From Saccharopolyspora sp. SCSIO 74807 (GTDB lineage Bacteria > Actinomycetota > Actinomycetes > Mycobacteriales > Pseudonocardiaceae), in contig NZ_CP146100.1 in the NCBI RefSeq assembly GCF_037023755.1, positions 1,924,501-1,988,500 on the forward strand: a stretch of DNA of 64,000 bases. The letters are read 5' to 3'. Below, piece after piece: positions 1-9,662 of this stretch (positions are counted from its first letter, which is position 1; the number at the start of each line of letters is the position of its first letter). The translations under genes and the position numbers were made by a program. The notes beneath the pieces are model-generated. The model worked only from the letters and a program-made list of their open reading frames with translations, made no database searches and was not told where the DNA came from.

Positions 1-1095
1 GACCGGAGCGGTGGCCGCGTCCGCGCCCGGCGTCCCGGCGCGGCAGGCGCGCATCGCGGCCTCCAGCACGGCGGCGTGCACCAGGGCGGCCAGCTCGTCG
101 CCCGCCAAGCCCGCCTCCTGCCCGCGCTGCCGCGCGGTGTCGGCGACGTCCTGGGAATACCACGGCCGCAGGTGGAAGCCCATGTCCTCGACCTCGATGA
201 CGCGCCGGTACAGCCGCCAGTGCAGGTGGCGGCTGTGCAGGACGTCCCCGGACGCCGAGCGCGCCCGGGTGCCGAACACGTAGCTCTGCAGGCCCGGCGT
301 CCGGCGGAGGTCGTTCCACAACGCCCACAGGTCGCGGTGCGCCCGGCGCCGCCGGAACCAGCGCGGCACGGCGCGCACGCGCGGCGCCACCGCCGCCCAG
401 AGCACTCCGGCGAACAGCAAGGTGAATGTCGTGACCACCAGCACCACCAGGACGGAACCCGGAACGATGCGGTGCGCCAGGTCGAAGGTCTGGATCGCGG
501 CGGTCACGATCTTGGCCGTGCAGAAGGCGAGCCCGCCGAGGCATCCGGCGCCCATCACCCGCAGGCCCACCCGCAGGTCGCGCGCCGGGGCGTGCCCTGC
601 GAAGCGCGCCACCAGGAGCACTCCGTCGATCATGGCCCAGCCGCACAGGGCCAGGAACGTGATCTGCCAGGCCGCGGCGCTCGGCGAGCTGTCGATGACC
701 CGGAACCCGTAGTCCTTCGTCCGCTCGTCGGCGCCGAGCCAGGCCAGCGCGAGCACGACCGCGGCGGCGGCGAACAGCCCCCGGCGCACCCGCGCGGCCC
801 GCGTGGCCGCGAGCCGGTCGCGGGTGCTGAACAGCAGGAACACCTGGAAGCTCGTCGCCGCCCAGAGCACTCCGATGTGCCAGACCGTGCTCGCGGCGGC
901 TTCCGCGCCGGGGATCGTCCGCAGCGCCGGCGTCGAGGCGATCATGATGAGCACCAGCCCCAGGGCCAGCGCGGTGTGCACGACCGCCCGAACCGCCCGG
1001 TTGTCCGGATCGCGGGCGACGTCGCGCGCCTTGAACGCGGCCGTGCACAGCAGGAACACGCCGACGACCGGATACAGCAGGGTGATCAGCGCCAT
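1..1095 (-). CDS. Multi-pass membrane protein, MAB_1171c-like (partial)
   Basis: The reading frame starts at ATG 1095-1093 and runs off the left edge, so the C-terminus is missing. The translation begins MALITLLYPVVGVFLLC and has at least six hydrophobic segments separated by short Arg-rich loops, followed by a soluble region of about 130 residues. This layout matches the actinobacterial MAB_1171c family of putative transporters, whose function is unknown. The start codon overlaps the stop of the ImmA-like protease by one base (TAATG), so the two are probably translationally coupled and work as a pair. Family membership is by recognition of the sequence pattern; a transport role is not shown. 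Confidence 0.7.
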   Translation of the reverse strand, partial: MALITLLYPVVGVFLLCTAAFKARDVARDPDNRAVRAVVHTALALGLVLIMIASTPALRTIPGAEAAASTVWHIGVLWAATSFQVFLLFSTRDRLAATRAARVRRGLFAAAAVVLALAWLGADERTKDYGFRVIDSSPSAAAWQITFLALCGWAMIDGVLLVARFAGHAPARDLRVGLRVMGAGCLGGLAFCTAKIVTAAIQTFDLAHRIVPGSVLVVLVVTTFTLLFAGVLWAAVAPRVRAVPRWFRRRRAHRDLWALWNDLRRTPGLQSYVFGTRARSASGDVLHSRHLHWRLYRRVIEVEDMGFHLRPWYSQDVADTARQRGQEAGLAGDELAALVHAAVLEAAMRACRAGTPGADAATAPV

Positions 1096-1703
1096 TACGC
1101 CCAGCCTCGTCGTTCGGTGAAGGACGAGGCCAGCCGCGCGATGGCGTCGTGCTGCCCGGCCAGCCGGGCAACCGGTTGATCACCGGTCACGTCGGCCCAC
1201 CAGCGGATCGTCGTCGCGACCCGTTCGGCCTCGTACTCGGCGAAGTCGTCCTGGTACTGGTGCCGGTGCCGGCCGAACATCCGGTCGATCAGCTCGGGCG
1301 AGACCGTGGGGAACAGCCCGTGCAGCAGCTCGGACGGTTTGACGTCGCTCGTGGTCGTCGAGTGCCCGGCGATCAAGTGGCCGAGCTCGTGCGCGATGCA
1401 TTGGAAGGTGTGCAGCGGACCGGTGTTGTCCGGGTAGAGGATCACGTCCATCTCGTCGGTGCGCCACCACGAGGCGACCGGACCGCCGGGGCGAGCGCCG
1501 AACGGCATCAGCTCGATGCGGCGGCCGCGATCTTCGCCGAGCGCGGTGCACAGCTGGCCGATGTCCAGCGGTACCGGCAGATCGAGCCGCCGCAGCAGCC
1601 GCCGGCATTCCCGTTCGAGCTGCTGGATCCGGCGCAGCTCCGCGCGCCCACCCGGCACTTCGGTACCGCCCAACGTTCCCAGCCAGCACAGCAGTCCTCG
1701 CAC
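1095..1703 (-). CDS. ImmA/IrrE-like zinc metallopeptidase
   Basis: A 202-residue protein with the zinc-protease motif HELGH at residues 105-109 (His105, Glu106, His109), typical of the ImmA/IrrE (DUF955) family. Known members cleave XRE-type repressors, but no XRE gene lies beside this one in the window. I chose GTG 1703 because a TACTCT -10 box lies 6 nt upstream with TTCACC 16 bp further out, suggesting a leaderless transcript. The frame stays open further upstream, but that part is basic and unlike the family. It is coupled to the downstream membrane protein by a 1-nt overlap. The substrate is unknown. Confidence 0.75.
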   Translation of the reverse strand: MRGLLCWLGTLGGTEVPGGRAELRRIQQLERECRRLLRRLDLPVPLDIGQLCTALGEDRGRRIELMPFGARPGGPVASWWRTDEMDVILYPDNTGPLHTFQCIAHELGHLIAGHSTTTSDVKPSELLHGLFPTVSPELIDRMFGRHRHQYQDDFAEYEAERVATTIRWWADVTGDQPVARLAGQHDAIARLASSFTERRGWA

Positions 1704-1709
1704 GCTGCG

Positions 1710-1737
1710 AGAGTATGCGCACAGCCCGCACGGTGAA
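1710..1737 (-). promoter_or_regulatory. Promoter of the ImmA-like gene, leaderless
   Basis: On the minus strand TTCACC (1737-1732) and TACTCT (1715-1710) are separated by 16 bp, and the -10 box ends 6 nt before GTG 1703. This is the spacing expected for a leaderless sigma-A type transcript. It is a sequence inference only. Confidence 0.45.
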
Positions 1738-1812
1738 TACAAGATCTTCCGGACCGGACGACCGGCCACCGCGGACCGCGGGCGCAGCGACCGCGCGAGC
1801 GGGCCGGACCGC

Positions 1813-2451
1813 TCAGGCCAGGACCGCGAAACCACCGCCGATGATCAACGCTCCCGCCAGCGCGCCCGCGACGACCTGGGCTGTCGTGTGGTCCCCCAGT
1901 CGTACCCGCGACCAGCCGATCCCGGCCGTGACCAGGCCCAGCAGCCACCACGCAGGTCCGTAGAACAGCGCCAGCACGACCGTGGCGCCGCCGCCGGCCG
2001 CGGCGTGCATCGAGATCTTCCACTTGGTGGTGATCGCCCCGGCGACGATCACCAGCGCGAGCATTCCGGCGTCCAGCGCGGTCATCGCCCGCGGTGCCCC
2101 ACCGGTCACCAGCAGCACCAGTCCGATCGTGCCCGAGCCGATCAATGCGATGAACGGGATCAGCCGCCCGGCGCGGTCGCGCACGTGGTGCCCGTCCCAC
2201 CGTCCCCGCGCGGCACCGACCGTCATCACCGCCTGCGGGATCAACGCGCTGGTGGCCGCCACCAGCACTCCCCATCCCAGCGCTGGCCACCAGCGGTAGC
2301 CGGTGGCCTGCCACGCCACTCCGATCGGCAACAGCGTGATCAGCACCCATGGCGCGAAGATCTCGGTGACGGTCCGCGCGAGGCGCAGGGATGCCGTGGT
2401 CTTCGCCGACGGTTCAGCAGCCGGAGTGGGCTCGAAGGCAGTGTTGCTCAT
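1813..2451 (-). CDS. PAP2-like membrane protein (phosphatase superfamily)
   Basis: A 212-residue membrane protein with about five hydrophobic helices after a short Ala/Ser/Thr-rich N-terminus. Residues near the C-terminus (WSRVRLGDHTTAQ) resemble the third PAP2 phosphatase motif SRx5Hx3D, but Gln stands where the motif has Asp. The middle motif reads SMHA instead of SGH. It may be a divergent lipid phosphatase or an inactive relative. ATG 2451 is chosen because the upstream extension is Gly/Arg-rich non-membrane sequence. The gene stands alone, 109 bp upstream of the ImmA-like gene on the same strand. Confidence 0.6.
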   Translation of the reverse strand: MSNTAFEPTPAAEPSAKTTASLRLARTVTEIFAPWVLITLLPIGVAWQATGYRWWPALGWGVLVAATSALIPQAVMTVGAARGRWDGHHVRDRAGRLIPFIALIGSGTIGLVLLVTGGAPRAMTALDAGMLALVIVAGAITTKWKISMHAAAGGGATVVLALFYGPAWWLLGLVTAGIGWSRVRLGDHTTAQVVAGALAGALIIGGGFAVLA

Positions 2452-2720
2452 GCGCGCTGGTCGGTCCTCGATCACGGCGGCGACAGGTACCGGCAGAGTG
2501 GCACAGGCCCCGCCGCGGAACCCTCTCGGGCCCGCGAAACCGGTATCGCCGCGACGCCGGTGAGCCGCTCCGCCGCGACCGGTGTGTTCCACAGCGCACT
2601 CGCCGCCCCTGTCCGGACGGGTGAACTCGCAGCTCAGTTACCCTTTGGAAGTACTGCTGGACATCCACCGGGGCTCGGCACCGAGCAGGTGGATCTGCAC
2701 GAACCGGGGGAGCATCGCCC

Positions 2721-2960
2721 GTGGCCCGAGTCGTCGTCGACGTCATGCCCAAGCAGGAGATCCTCGACCCGCAGGGTCAGGCGGTGGCCAATGCGCTGCC
2801 CCGGCTCGGTTTCGAGGGCGTTTCGGAAGTCCGCCAGGGGAAGCGGTTCGAGCTTCAGGTCGCCGACGACGTCGACGACGCCACCCTCGCCAAGATCGCC
2901 GAGACGTTCCTGGCGAACCCGGTGATCGAGGACTGGACGGTTCGGCGGGTGGAGTCATGA
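2721..2960 (+). CDS. purS: Phosphoribosylformylglycinamidine synthase subunit PurS
   Basis: A 79-residue protein of the PurS family. In the three-subunit FGAM synthase, PurS bridges PurL and the glutaminase PurQ, so that ammonia from glutamine reaches FGAR in step four of de novo IMP synthesis. The length and the opening [16 protein letters not shown] are typical. It starts at GTG 2721 with GGGGGAG about 8 nt upstream. Its TGA overlaps the purQ ATG (ATGA), so it is the first gene of a translationally coupled purS-purQ-purL operon. Confidence 0.95.
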   Translation: MARVVVDVMPKQEILDPQGQAVANALPRLGFEGVSEVRQGKRFELQVADDVDDATLAKIAETFLANPVIEDWTVRRVES

Positions 2961-3634
2961 GCGCGAAGATCGGTGTCATCACCTTCCCCGGCACCCTCGA
3001 CGACGTGGACGCGCAGCGCGCCGTGCGCCGCGCGGGCGCCGAGGCGGTCGCGCTCTGGCACGCCGATGCCGACCTGCGCGGCGTGGACGCGGTGATCGTG
3101 CCCGGCGGGTTCTCCTACGGCGACTACCTGCGCTGCGGCGCGATCGCGAAGTTCGCCCCCGTGATGGGCGAGGTGGTGCGCGCCGCCGGGCAGGGGATGC
3201 CGGTGCTGGGCATCTGCAACGGCTTCCAGATCCTCTGCGAGGCCGGCCTGCTGCCGGGCGCGCTGACCCGCAACTGCGCGCTGCACTTCGTGTGCCGCGA
3301 CCAGTGGCTCAAGGTGGAGAACAACACCTCGGCCTGGACCACCCGCTACGACGCGGGCGCAGAGCTGCTGGTGCCGCTGAAGTCCGGTGAGGGCGCCTAC
3401 ATGGCCGACGAGTCCGTGCTCGACGAGCTCGAAGGCGAAGGCCGCGTGCTGCTGCGCTACGTCGAGGACAACCCGAACGGTTCGCTGCGCGAGATCGCCG
3501 GGATCACCGACGCGCGCGGCCGGGTGGCCGGCCTGATGCCGCACCCCGAGCACGCCATCGACCCGCTGACCGGGCCTACCGACGACGGGCTCGGCATGTT
3601 CCTGTCCGCTCTCGACGCACTGGTGGCAGCGTGA
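2957..3634 (+). CDS. purQ: FGAM synthase glutaminase subunit PurQ
   Basis: A 225-residue class I glutamine amidotransferase that supplies ammonia to PurL. The catalytic triad is visible: nucleophile Cys87 in GICNGFQ, and His196 and Glu198 in PHPEHA. The oxyanion region PGGFSYGD is also intact. Length and motifs fit PurQ rather than other GATase1 proteins. It overlaps purS (ATGA) at its start and purL (GTGA) at its end, consistent with equimolar synthesis of the complex. It is expected in the cytoplasm. Confidence 0.97.
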   Translation: MSAKIGVITFPGTLDDVDAQRAVRRAGAEAVALWHADADLRGVDAVIVPGGFSYGDYLRCGAIAKFAPVMGEVVRAAGQGMPVLGICNGFQILCEAGLLPGALTRNCALHFVCRDQWLKVENNTSAWTTRYDAGAELLVPLKSGEGAYMADESVLDELEGEGRVLLRYVEDNPNGSLREIAGITDARGRVAGLMPHPEHAIDPLTGPTDDGLGMFLSALDALVAA

Positions 3635-6051
3635 CGAACGATCCCGAAGACGTGACCGCTAGCGGTTCGGGCACCCACGCCGTGGCAGGCGGCCCGACGA
3701 CCGAGACCGGCACCGGTGAGCGGTTCTCCGAGGACGCCCCCGCTGCGGAGGTCCCCGCCGCGAAGGCCGCCGCGCTGGACACCGTGCTCGCCGCGGAGTC
3801 CACTCCGGACACTCCGCAGCCGCACCGCGAGCTGGGACTCAAGGACGACGAGTACGAGCGGATCCGCGAGATCCTGGGCCGCCGCCCCACCGAGGCCGAG
3901 CTGGCGATGTACTCGGTGATGTGGAGCGAGCACTGCTCCTACAAGTCCTCCAAGGTGCACCTGAAGTACTTCGGCGAGACCACGACCGACGAGATGCGCT
4001 CGAAGATGCTGGCGGGCATCGGCGAGAACGCCGGCGTGGTGGACATCGGCGACGGCTGGGCGGTCACGTTCAAGCTCGAGTCGCACAACCACCCGTCCTA
4101 CGTGGAGCCGTACCAGGGTGCCGCGACCGGCGTCGGCGGCATCGTGCGCGACATCATGGCGATGGGCGCGCGCCCGGTCGCGGTGGCCGACCCGCTGCGG
4201 TTCGGCCCCGCCGATGCGGACGACACCCGCCGGGTGCTGCCGGGCGTGGTCGCCGGGGTCGGCGGCTACGGCAACTGCCTGGGCCTGCCGAACATCGGCG
4301 GGGAGGTCTCGTTCGACTCGTCCTACGCGGGAAATCCGCTGGTCAACGCCATGTGCGTGGGCGTGATGAAGACCCAGGACCTGCACCTGGCGCACGCCAG
4401 CGGCACCGGCAACAAGATCATCCTGTTCGGCGCGAGCACCGGGCTGGACGGCATCGGCGGCGTGTCCGTGCTGGCTTCGGAGACCTTCGAGGGCGACTCG
4501 GCGGATTCCGGCTCCGGGCGCAAGAAGCTGCCCAGCGTGCAGGTCGGCGACCCGTTCACCGAGAAGGTGCTGATCGAGTGCTGCCTGGAGCTGTACCACT
4601 CCGGGCTGGTCGTGGGCATCCAGGATCTCGGCGGCGCCGGATTGTCCTGCGCCACTTCGGAACTGGCCTCGGCCGGGGACGGCGGGATGCGCGTCGACCT
4701 GGACCGGGTGCCGCTGCGCGCGGAGGGCATGACCCCGGCGGAGGTCCTTTCCAGCGAGTCCCAGGAACGCATGTGCGCAGTCGTCGAACCGTCCAGCGTG
4801 GACGCGTTCATGGACGTGTGCGCCAAGTGGGACGTGACCGCCACGGTGATCGGCGAGGTCACCGACGGCGAGAACCTGGCGATCTACTGGCACGACGAGC
4901 TGGTGGTGGACGTGCCGCCGCGCACCGTCGCGCACCAGGGTCCGGTCTACGAGCGCCCGGTGGAGCGGCCCGCCGAGCAGGACCTGATCACCGCGGACAA
5001 CCCGAACACCCTCGCGCGTCCGTCCACTCCGGACGAATTGCGGGAGGCGCTGCTGCAGCTGGCCGCCTCGCCGAACCTGTGCTCCCGCGAGTGGGTCACC
5101 AGCCAGTACGACCGCTACGTCCGCGGCAACACCGTGCTGGCGCAGCCTTCGGACGGCGGAGTGCTGCGGGTCGACGAGGAGACCGGGCGCGGCATCGCGG
5201 TCGCCACCGACTGCAACGCCCGCTACGCCCGGCTCGACCCGTACGCGGGCGCGCAGCTGGCGCTGGCCGAGGCGTACCGCAACGTCGCGACCACCGGCGC
5301 CACCCCCATGGCGGTGACGAACTGCCTGAACTTCGGCTCGCCCGAGGACCCGGGTGTGATGTGGCAGTTCCAGCAGGCGGTGCGCGGGCTCGCGGACGGC
5401 TGCGCGGAACTCGGTATCCCGGTCACCGGCGGCAACGTCAGCTTCTACAACCAGACCGGCAGCCGTCCGATCCTGCCCACGCCGGTCGTCGGGGTGCTCG
5501 GCACGATCGACGACGTGACCCGCCGCATCCCCACCGGAATCGGCGGTGAGCAGGGCGAGACGCTGCTGCTGCTCGGCGACACCCGCGAGGAGTTCGGCGG
5601 CTCGGAGTGGGCGAAGGTCGTGCACGGCCACCTCGGCGGTACCCCGCCGCAGCCCGACCTTGCGCGGGAGAAGCTGCTCGCCGAGGTGCTGCTCGCCGGT
5701 TCCCGCGACGGCATGATCTCCGCGGCGCACGACCTGTCCGACGGCGGCCTGGCGCAGGCGCTGGTCGAGACCGCGTTGATCGGTGAGTGCGGTGCCCGCG
5801 TGGTCCTGCCGGAGGACGCGGACCCGTTCGTGCAGCTGTTCTCGGAGTCCGCGGGCCGCGTGCTGGTGGCCGTGCCGCGCAGCGAGGAGCTGCGGTTCAC
5901 CGAGATGTGCTCGGCCCGCGGCCTGCCCTGCGCGAAGATCGGCGTCGCCGACGCCGGTGTGTCCACACTGGACATCCAGGACGTCGCCGACGTCCCGCTG
6001 GCCGAACTCCGCGAGGCCTGGGAAGGCACTCTTCCCGCGCTGTTCGGCTGA
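3631..6051 (+). CDS. purL: FGAM synthase synthetase subunit PurL
   Basis: An 806-residue small-type PurL that uses ATP and ammonia from PurQ to turn FGAR into FGAM. Family signatures include [12 protein letters not shown] near residue 100, the ATP-binding stretch ESHNHPS, and the Gly-rich [11 protein letters not shown]. The first 65 or so residues are an Ala/Thr/Pro-rich acidic extension not needed by the fold, which explains the length above the usual ~740. The start is GTG 3631, inside the purQ stop (GTGA). It is the last gene of the operon and is followed by a palindromic repeat at 6064-6113. Confidence 0.97.
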   Translation: MTNDPEDVTASGSGTHAVAGGPTTETGTGERFSEDAPAAEVPAAKAAALDTVLAAESTPDTPQPHRELGLKDDEYERIREILGRRPTEAELAMYSVMWSEHCSYKSSKVHLKYFGETTTDEMRSKMLAGIGENAGVVDIGDGWAVTFKLESHNHPSYVEPYQGAATGVGGIVRDIMAMGARPVAVADPLRFGPADADDTRRVLPGVVAGVGGYGNCLGLPNIGGEVSFDSSYAGNPLVNAMCVGVMKTQDLHLAHASGTGNKIILFGASTGLDGIGGVSVLASETFEGDSADSGSGRKKLPSVQVGDPFTEKVLIECCLELYHSGLVVGIQDLGGAGLSCATSELASAGDGGMRVDLDRVPLRAEGMTPAEVLSSESQERMCAVVEPSSVDAFMDVCAKWDVTATVIGEVTDGENLAIYWHDELVVDVPPRTVAHQGPVYERPVERPAEQDLITADNPNTLARPSTPDELREALLQLAASPNLCSREWVTSQYDRYVRGNTVLAQPSDGGVLRVDEETGRGIAVATDCNARYARLDPYAGAQLALAEAYRNVATTGATPMAVTNCLNFGSPEDPGVMWQFQQAVRGLADGCAELGIPVTGGNVSFYNQTGSRPILPTPVVGVLGTIDDVTRRIPTGIGGEQGETLLLLGDTREEFGGSEWAKVVHGHLGGTPPQPDLAREKLLAEVLLAGSRDGMISAAHDLSDGGLAQALVETALIGECGARVVLPEDADPFVQLFSESAGRVLVAVPRSEELRFTEMCSARGLPCAKIGVADAGVSTLDIQDVADVPLAELREAWEGTLPALFG

Positions 6052-6063
6052 CCGCTCGGCTCC

Positions 6064-6113
6064 GAGTGAACGGACCGTTCGCCTGATCCGTCGGGACGAG
6101 CGGTCCGTTCACT
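6064..6113. repeat. Intergenic palindromic repeat, copy 1
   Basis: A 50-bp imperfect palindrome with arms GAGTGAACGGACCG and CGGTCCGTTCACT around a centre of about 22 bp. It lies between the convergent purL and pentapeptide-like genes. Related copies are at 11961-12012, 25076-25120 and 35985-36035. It could act as a bidirectional terminator. The copies share sequence and not only shape, which points to a repeat family. Confidence 0.75.
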
Positions 6114-6278
6114 TCGCGGTCCGCCCCGCTCGTCGAGCGGTTCGACCGCTGCGTGGCGAGCCGACGAGGTGCTCAAGGGTTCGACGCTGACAGCCACCCC
6201 CGATCACCCTCGGCGGCGCCGAGTGACCGCAGCCCGCGAACGGTGCCGGGCCCGCACCGACGCAGCCGCGGGCCCGAC

Positions 6279-7241
6279 CTACTCGGTCTCGGCGCAGGCG
6301 CGCGTCGTCAACGCGAGCAGCGAATCCAGGTCCGCGTCGGCGACCGTGGCGCCGTCGCTTTCGAGCGGCCCGGCGAACCTGGCGCCGTCGAAGGTCACGC
6401 CCGAGTGCAGCTTCGCCTGGTCGAAGCGGGCTCGCCCGCGGAATTCGGAGCGGTCGAACGCCGCGGGCCCGCCGAACTCGACACCGGAGAACTGGGCGCG
6501 GTCGTGGAAAACGGTGTCCTTGCAGCGGAACTTGCCGTCGTCGGCGAAGACCACGCGGGTGAACCACACCGGACCGGTGATCTCGCACCGGCTCAGGTTG
6601 ATGTCGCGGAAGATCCGCGCGTGCCGAGCCGTCAACGTGCCGATGCGCCGCCCGGACAGGTCGAGGTACTCCAGCTTGGCGTTGGTCAGGTCGAGGTCGT
6701 AGGCGGGCGCCGCGGTGTCGGTCGCCTGCGGCAGCAGCGTCGCGATCAGGCGCTGCGCAGTGCGCCGCACCTGGAGCTTGCGCTCCGCCTCGTGCTGTTC
6801 GTCGCGCTGCCACTCGCCGTCGTCATACCGCGGATGCAGGAACGGTCTCCGCAAGTACGAGCAAAGCACGTCCAGAACCGTTTGCGTCAGTCCGGGATTG
6901 CTGCGCGCCAGCCCGGCCAGTGAATGCAACGCACCCACCCGCACTTGGTCGGCCTCGTGCCCGAGCAATTCCACGGCGCGGGCGAACCGCTCGTCGCTGA
7001 CCCGCTCCTGATCCAGCCGGACCTGCCGGCCTTCCTGGAGCTGCCGGTTCTCTTCCACCCGTCGCCTGCGGTCGTTGAGCCACAGCGCGTACAGCGCGAC
7101 GACCGAACCCCCGGCGAAACCACCGGTGCGCAGCGCGTCCGCGCCGTTGACACGGGGATCGAAGACGAGCAGCGCCAGGCTCACCCCGAACACCGCCAGC
7201 ACCGCGAACGCGATGGTCGCGGCCAGTCCGAACTTACGCAC
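6279..7241 (-). CDS. Membrane protein with pentapeptide-like repeats, paralogue A
   Basis: A 320-residue protein. Residues 1-60 contain two hydrophobic helices ending in LYALWLNDRRRR. A charged helical linker, a conserved block (RFARAVELLGHE) and a C-terminal region follow. In the C-terminal region, hydrophobic/aromatic residues recur every five positions (LTNAKLEYLDLSG and onward to the end), as in pentapeptide-repeat beta-helices. Its N-terminal 200 residues closely resemble the upstream gene, so the pair arose by duplication. It starts at GTG 7241 with AGGAG 7 nt upstream and overlaps the upstream stop by 8 nt, implying coupling. No enzymatic motif is seen; a membrane scaffold role is a guess. 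Confidence 0.7.
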   Translation of the reverse strand: MRKFGLAATIAFAVLAVFGVSLALLVFDPRVNGADALRTGGFAGGSVVALYALWLNDRRRRVEENRQLQEGRQVRLDQERVSDERFARAVELLGHEADQVRVGALHSLAGLARSNPGLTQTVLDVLCSYLRRPFLHPRYDDGEWQRDEQHEAERKLQVRRTAQRLIATLLPQATDTAAPAYDLDLTNAKLEYLDLSGRRIGTLTARHARIFRDINLSRCEITGPVWFTRVVFADDGKFRCKDTVFHDRAQFSGVEFGGPAAFDRSEFRGRARFDQAKLHSGVTFDGARFAGPLESDGATVADADLDSLLALTTRACAETE

Positions 7242-8382
7242 GTGAACTCTCCTGTTGCGGCACATGGGTTTCCGGAGTCGCCCACGCCGGGAGGTCGGAT
7301 CCGGTGCCCGCCCGGAAGTCGTCGAGCAGCACCGCACCGGCCGGTTCGTCCGGCCCCAGCGCGATCCCGCCGTGCAACCGCGCGTGCCGCAGGTCCAGGC
7401 CGGCGCCGAACTCGGCCCCGCGCACGTACCACTTGGCCGCGCAATCCATCCGCTTCCAGTCCACCTCGTGCTCGAACCGCGCCCGGTCGAAATCGCACGT
7501 CTCCAGCGCGCGGATGCCGCGCAATTGCAAGCCGTGCTCGAAGACCGCCTCCGTCGCCCGGATCCGCCCCAGGAACACCGAATCCCGCAGCGCCAAGTGA
7601 CCGCGGAACACCGCGCGGCTGAAGTTCGTGCTGTGCCGGAACCGGCAGCGGTACGCCGCGATGCGCCCCACCACGCGGTCGGACAGGTTGAACCGCTCCA
7701 GCCAGGCGCGCGTCAGGTCCAGGTCGTAGGTCGGCGGGTCCGGCTCGTCCCGGGTCGGCAGCAGCTCGATGATCAGCCGCTGCGCGGTCTGGCGCGCGTG
7801 CCGCTCGCGCTCCATCTCCGGCGGGATCGGCGGCAGGTCCGCGAATTCGGCGAGTTCCTCCGGGTCCATCCACTTCGGATGGTCGAACGGCCGCCGCAGG
7901 TAGGAGCACAGCACGTCCAGCACGGTCTGGGTGTACTGGGAGCGCGTCCGCGCGAGCCCGGCCAGCGCGTGCATGGCGCCGACCCGCACCTGGTCGGTCT
8001 CGTGCCCGAGGAGTTCCACGGCGCGGGCGAAGCGCTCGTCGTCGGCGCGGTCGCGGTCGTGGTCGGTGCGGCGGTCCTCCAGGTCCTGGCGCTGCCGCTC
8101 CAGCTCGTAGCGCTCCCGGTCGAGTTCCTGGCGGCGCTGGTCCAGCTCCTGCCTGCGTTCCTCCACCCGGCGCCTGCGGTCGTTGAGCCACAGCGCGTAG
8201 AGCGCGACGATCGAGCCCGCGGCGAGCCCTCCGGTGCGCAGCGCGTCCGCGCCGGTGGCTCGCGGGTCGTACAGCAGCAGCGCCGTGCTCACCCCGGTCA
8301 TCGAGAGCACGGCCAGCGCGATGGTGAGAGCCAAGCCCACCCTGCGGTTGCGCGCGCGGTCCTCACCCATCGCGGGGATCAT
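7234..8382 (-). CDS. Membrane protein with pentapeptide-like repeats, paralogue B
   Basis: A 382-residue paralogue of the downstream gene. It has two N-terminal membrane helices and then a longer coiled-coil stretch (about residues 75-120) built from repeated RRQELDQ-type heptads. The shared RFARAVELLGHE block and a degenerate pentapeptide-repeat C-terminus follow. Only the coiled coil is expanded compared with paralogue A, suggesting an oligomerising partner. Either ATG 8382 or ATG 8370 may be the start; neither has a strong ribosome binding site. The 8-nt overlap with paralogue A makes a two-gene operon. The function is unknown. Confidence 0.65.
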   Translation of the reverse strand: MIPAMGEDRARNRRVGLALTIALAVLSMTGVSTALLLYDPRATGADALRTGGLAAGSIVALYALWLNDRRRRVEERRQELDQRRQELDRERYELERQRQDLEDRRTDHDRDRADDERFARAVELLGHETDQVRVGAMHALAGLARTRSQYTQTVLDVLCSYLRRPFDHPKWMDPEELAEFADLPPIPPEMERERHARQTAQRLIIELLPTRDEPDPPTYDLDLTRAWLERFNLSDRVVGRIAAYRCRFRHSTNFSRAVFRGHLALRDSVFLGRIRATEAVFEHGLQLRGIRALETCDFDRARFEHEVDWKRMDCAAKWYVRGAEFGAGLDLRHARLHGGIALGPDEPAGAVLLDDFRAGTGSDLPAWATPETHVPQQESSRA

Positions 8383-8456
8383 CGCATCCGGCGGTGCCGG
8401 TGCGGGCCCGGTTCGCGGAATCGCGGTGCCGAGCCCGCGGCCCGGCGCCGCCGGGC

Positions 8457-9293
8457 TCAGCCGGTGGCCAGCGCCTGCAACTGCTCGTAGGCGCCGTTGA
8501 ACGAGTTCTGGTCGATCGGCGACGAGCTGTACTGCCAGAAGGTGTGGAAGCCCCAGCCCGCGGGCAGCGCACCGGGCGAGTCCGCGTACCGCGCGATCCA
8601 CAGTGGACTCGTCGCGCCGAAGTCCCCGCCGGTGCACTGGTTCCACCAGCTGGTGCTGGTGTAGATCACCGGATACCGCCCGGTGCGGGCGAAGTAGGTG
8701 TCGCTGAAGTCCTTGATCCAGGCCGTCATCGACCCCGGGTCGTGCCCGTAGCAGGTGTCGCCGTACGGGTTGTACTCCATGTCCAGCGCGCCGGGCAGCG
8801 TCTTGCCGTCGGGCGACCAGCCGCCGCCGTGGTCGACGAAGTAGTTCGCCTGCTCCGCGCCGCTGGAGACGTCCGGCAGCGCGAAGTGGTAGGCGCCGCG
8901 GATCATGCCGACGTCGTAGGAACCGTTGTACTGCTGGGCGAAGTAGGGGCTGCGGTAGGTCGTGCCCTCGGTCGCCTTGACGAACGCGAACCGCTTGCCC
9001 TGGCCCCAGTACGCCGGCCAGTCCACGTTGCCCTGGTGGCCGCTGACGTCGATGCCCTCGACCGCGGCCAGCGGCAGCGCGCGTTCCGGCGCGGCCTGCT
9101 CACCGCCGCCTTCGTGCTTGCGGATCTGCGAGCCCATCGCGTGATCGTTTTGTGCAGAGCTCATCGCCTGCTCCGTTCGGGTAAGGGAACTGCCGGCGTG
9201 CGCGGGCGCGGCGAGCAGCAGAGCACCGGCCCAGGTGATCGAGAGTAGGGAGATCAGCCCGCGGTTGCGAGCACGTCCACTCGGATGCGTCAT
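8457..9293 (-). CDS. Secreted GH25 muramidase (lysozyme)
   Basis: A 278-residue protein. A signal peptide occupies about residues 1-33 (Arg-rich start, hydrophobic core, AHA cleavage site). A glycoside hydrolase family 25 domain runs from about residue 80 to the end. Signature pieces are GIDVSGHQGNVDW with Asp82, and ALDMEYN with Asp171 and Glu173, the Asp-x-Glu pair that holds the catalytic acid. Such enzymes cut the MurNAc-GlcNAc bond of peptidoglycan outside the cell. ATG 9293 gives a proper signal peptide and has AGAGG upstream. It is 74 bp upstream of the paralogue pair on the same strand, but no link in function is evident. Confidence 0.9.
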   Translation of the reverse strand: MTHPSGRARNRGLISLLSITWAGALLLAAPAHAGSSLTRTEQAMSSAQNDHAMGSQIRKHEGGGEQAAPERALPLAAVEGIDVSGHQGNVDWPAYWGQGKRFAFVKATEGTTYRSPYFAQQYNGSYDVGMIRGAYHFALPDVSSGAEQANYFVDHGGGWSPDGKTLPGALDMEYNPYGDTCYGHDPGSMTAWIKDFSDTYFARTGRYPVIYTSTSWWNQCTGGDFGATSPLWIARYADSPGALPAGWGFHTFWQYSSSPIDQNSFNGAYEQLQALATG

Positions 9294-9662
9294 CGAAGCA
9301 GGACCTCTCGGGGAGTAGTCGCCTGGTGGGACCGCCACCGGCGGTACCGGGATCGCCATCGCGAAGCGTTTACTGCTTACGCGGGCTCGGGGTGGGAAAA
9401 CAACCACAATGGCGCAATCCGGACAACGCCGATCCACATCTCAACCGCAGACCGCACGGCGCGCATCTTTTCCGCGACCCGCGCTGCACCGGACGAGTGA
9501 GCATCGGCTCGTGCGCGACTCGCTGCGGCCGGGTGGCGCACGCGCGTTGGGCCAACCTGCCCTGCTGGTTCAACGCGGATGACTACCCTGGGTGGGGATG
9601 TGGCGACTGTTCGACCCCCCGGCGGAGCCGGTCGTATGCTCCGAACGACCAGGGGCCGCCGC
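9294..9662. other. Divergent intergenic region
   Basis: A 369-bp spacer between the muramidase gene (leftward) and the GGDEF-EAL gene (rightward). The part near 9400-9470 is noticeably richer in A and T. A GTTGGGCCAAC near-palindrome lies at about 9555. I see no convincing open frame and no RNA gene. Confidence 0.4.

Noticed and set aside
3457-5730. Long open frame antisense to purL
   Set aside because: It is Ala/Arg/His-rich with no domain and mirrors purL, whose family match is certain. Such frames arise from high GC at third positions.
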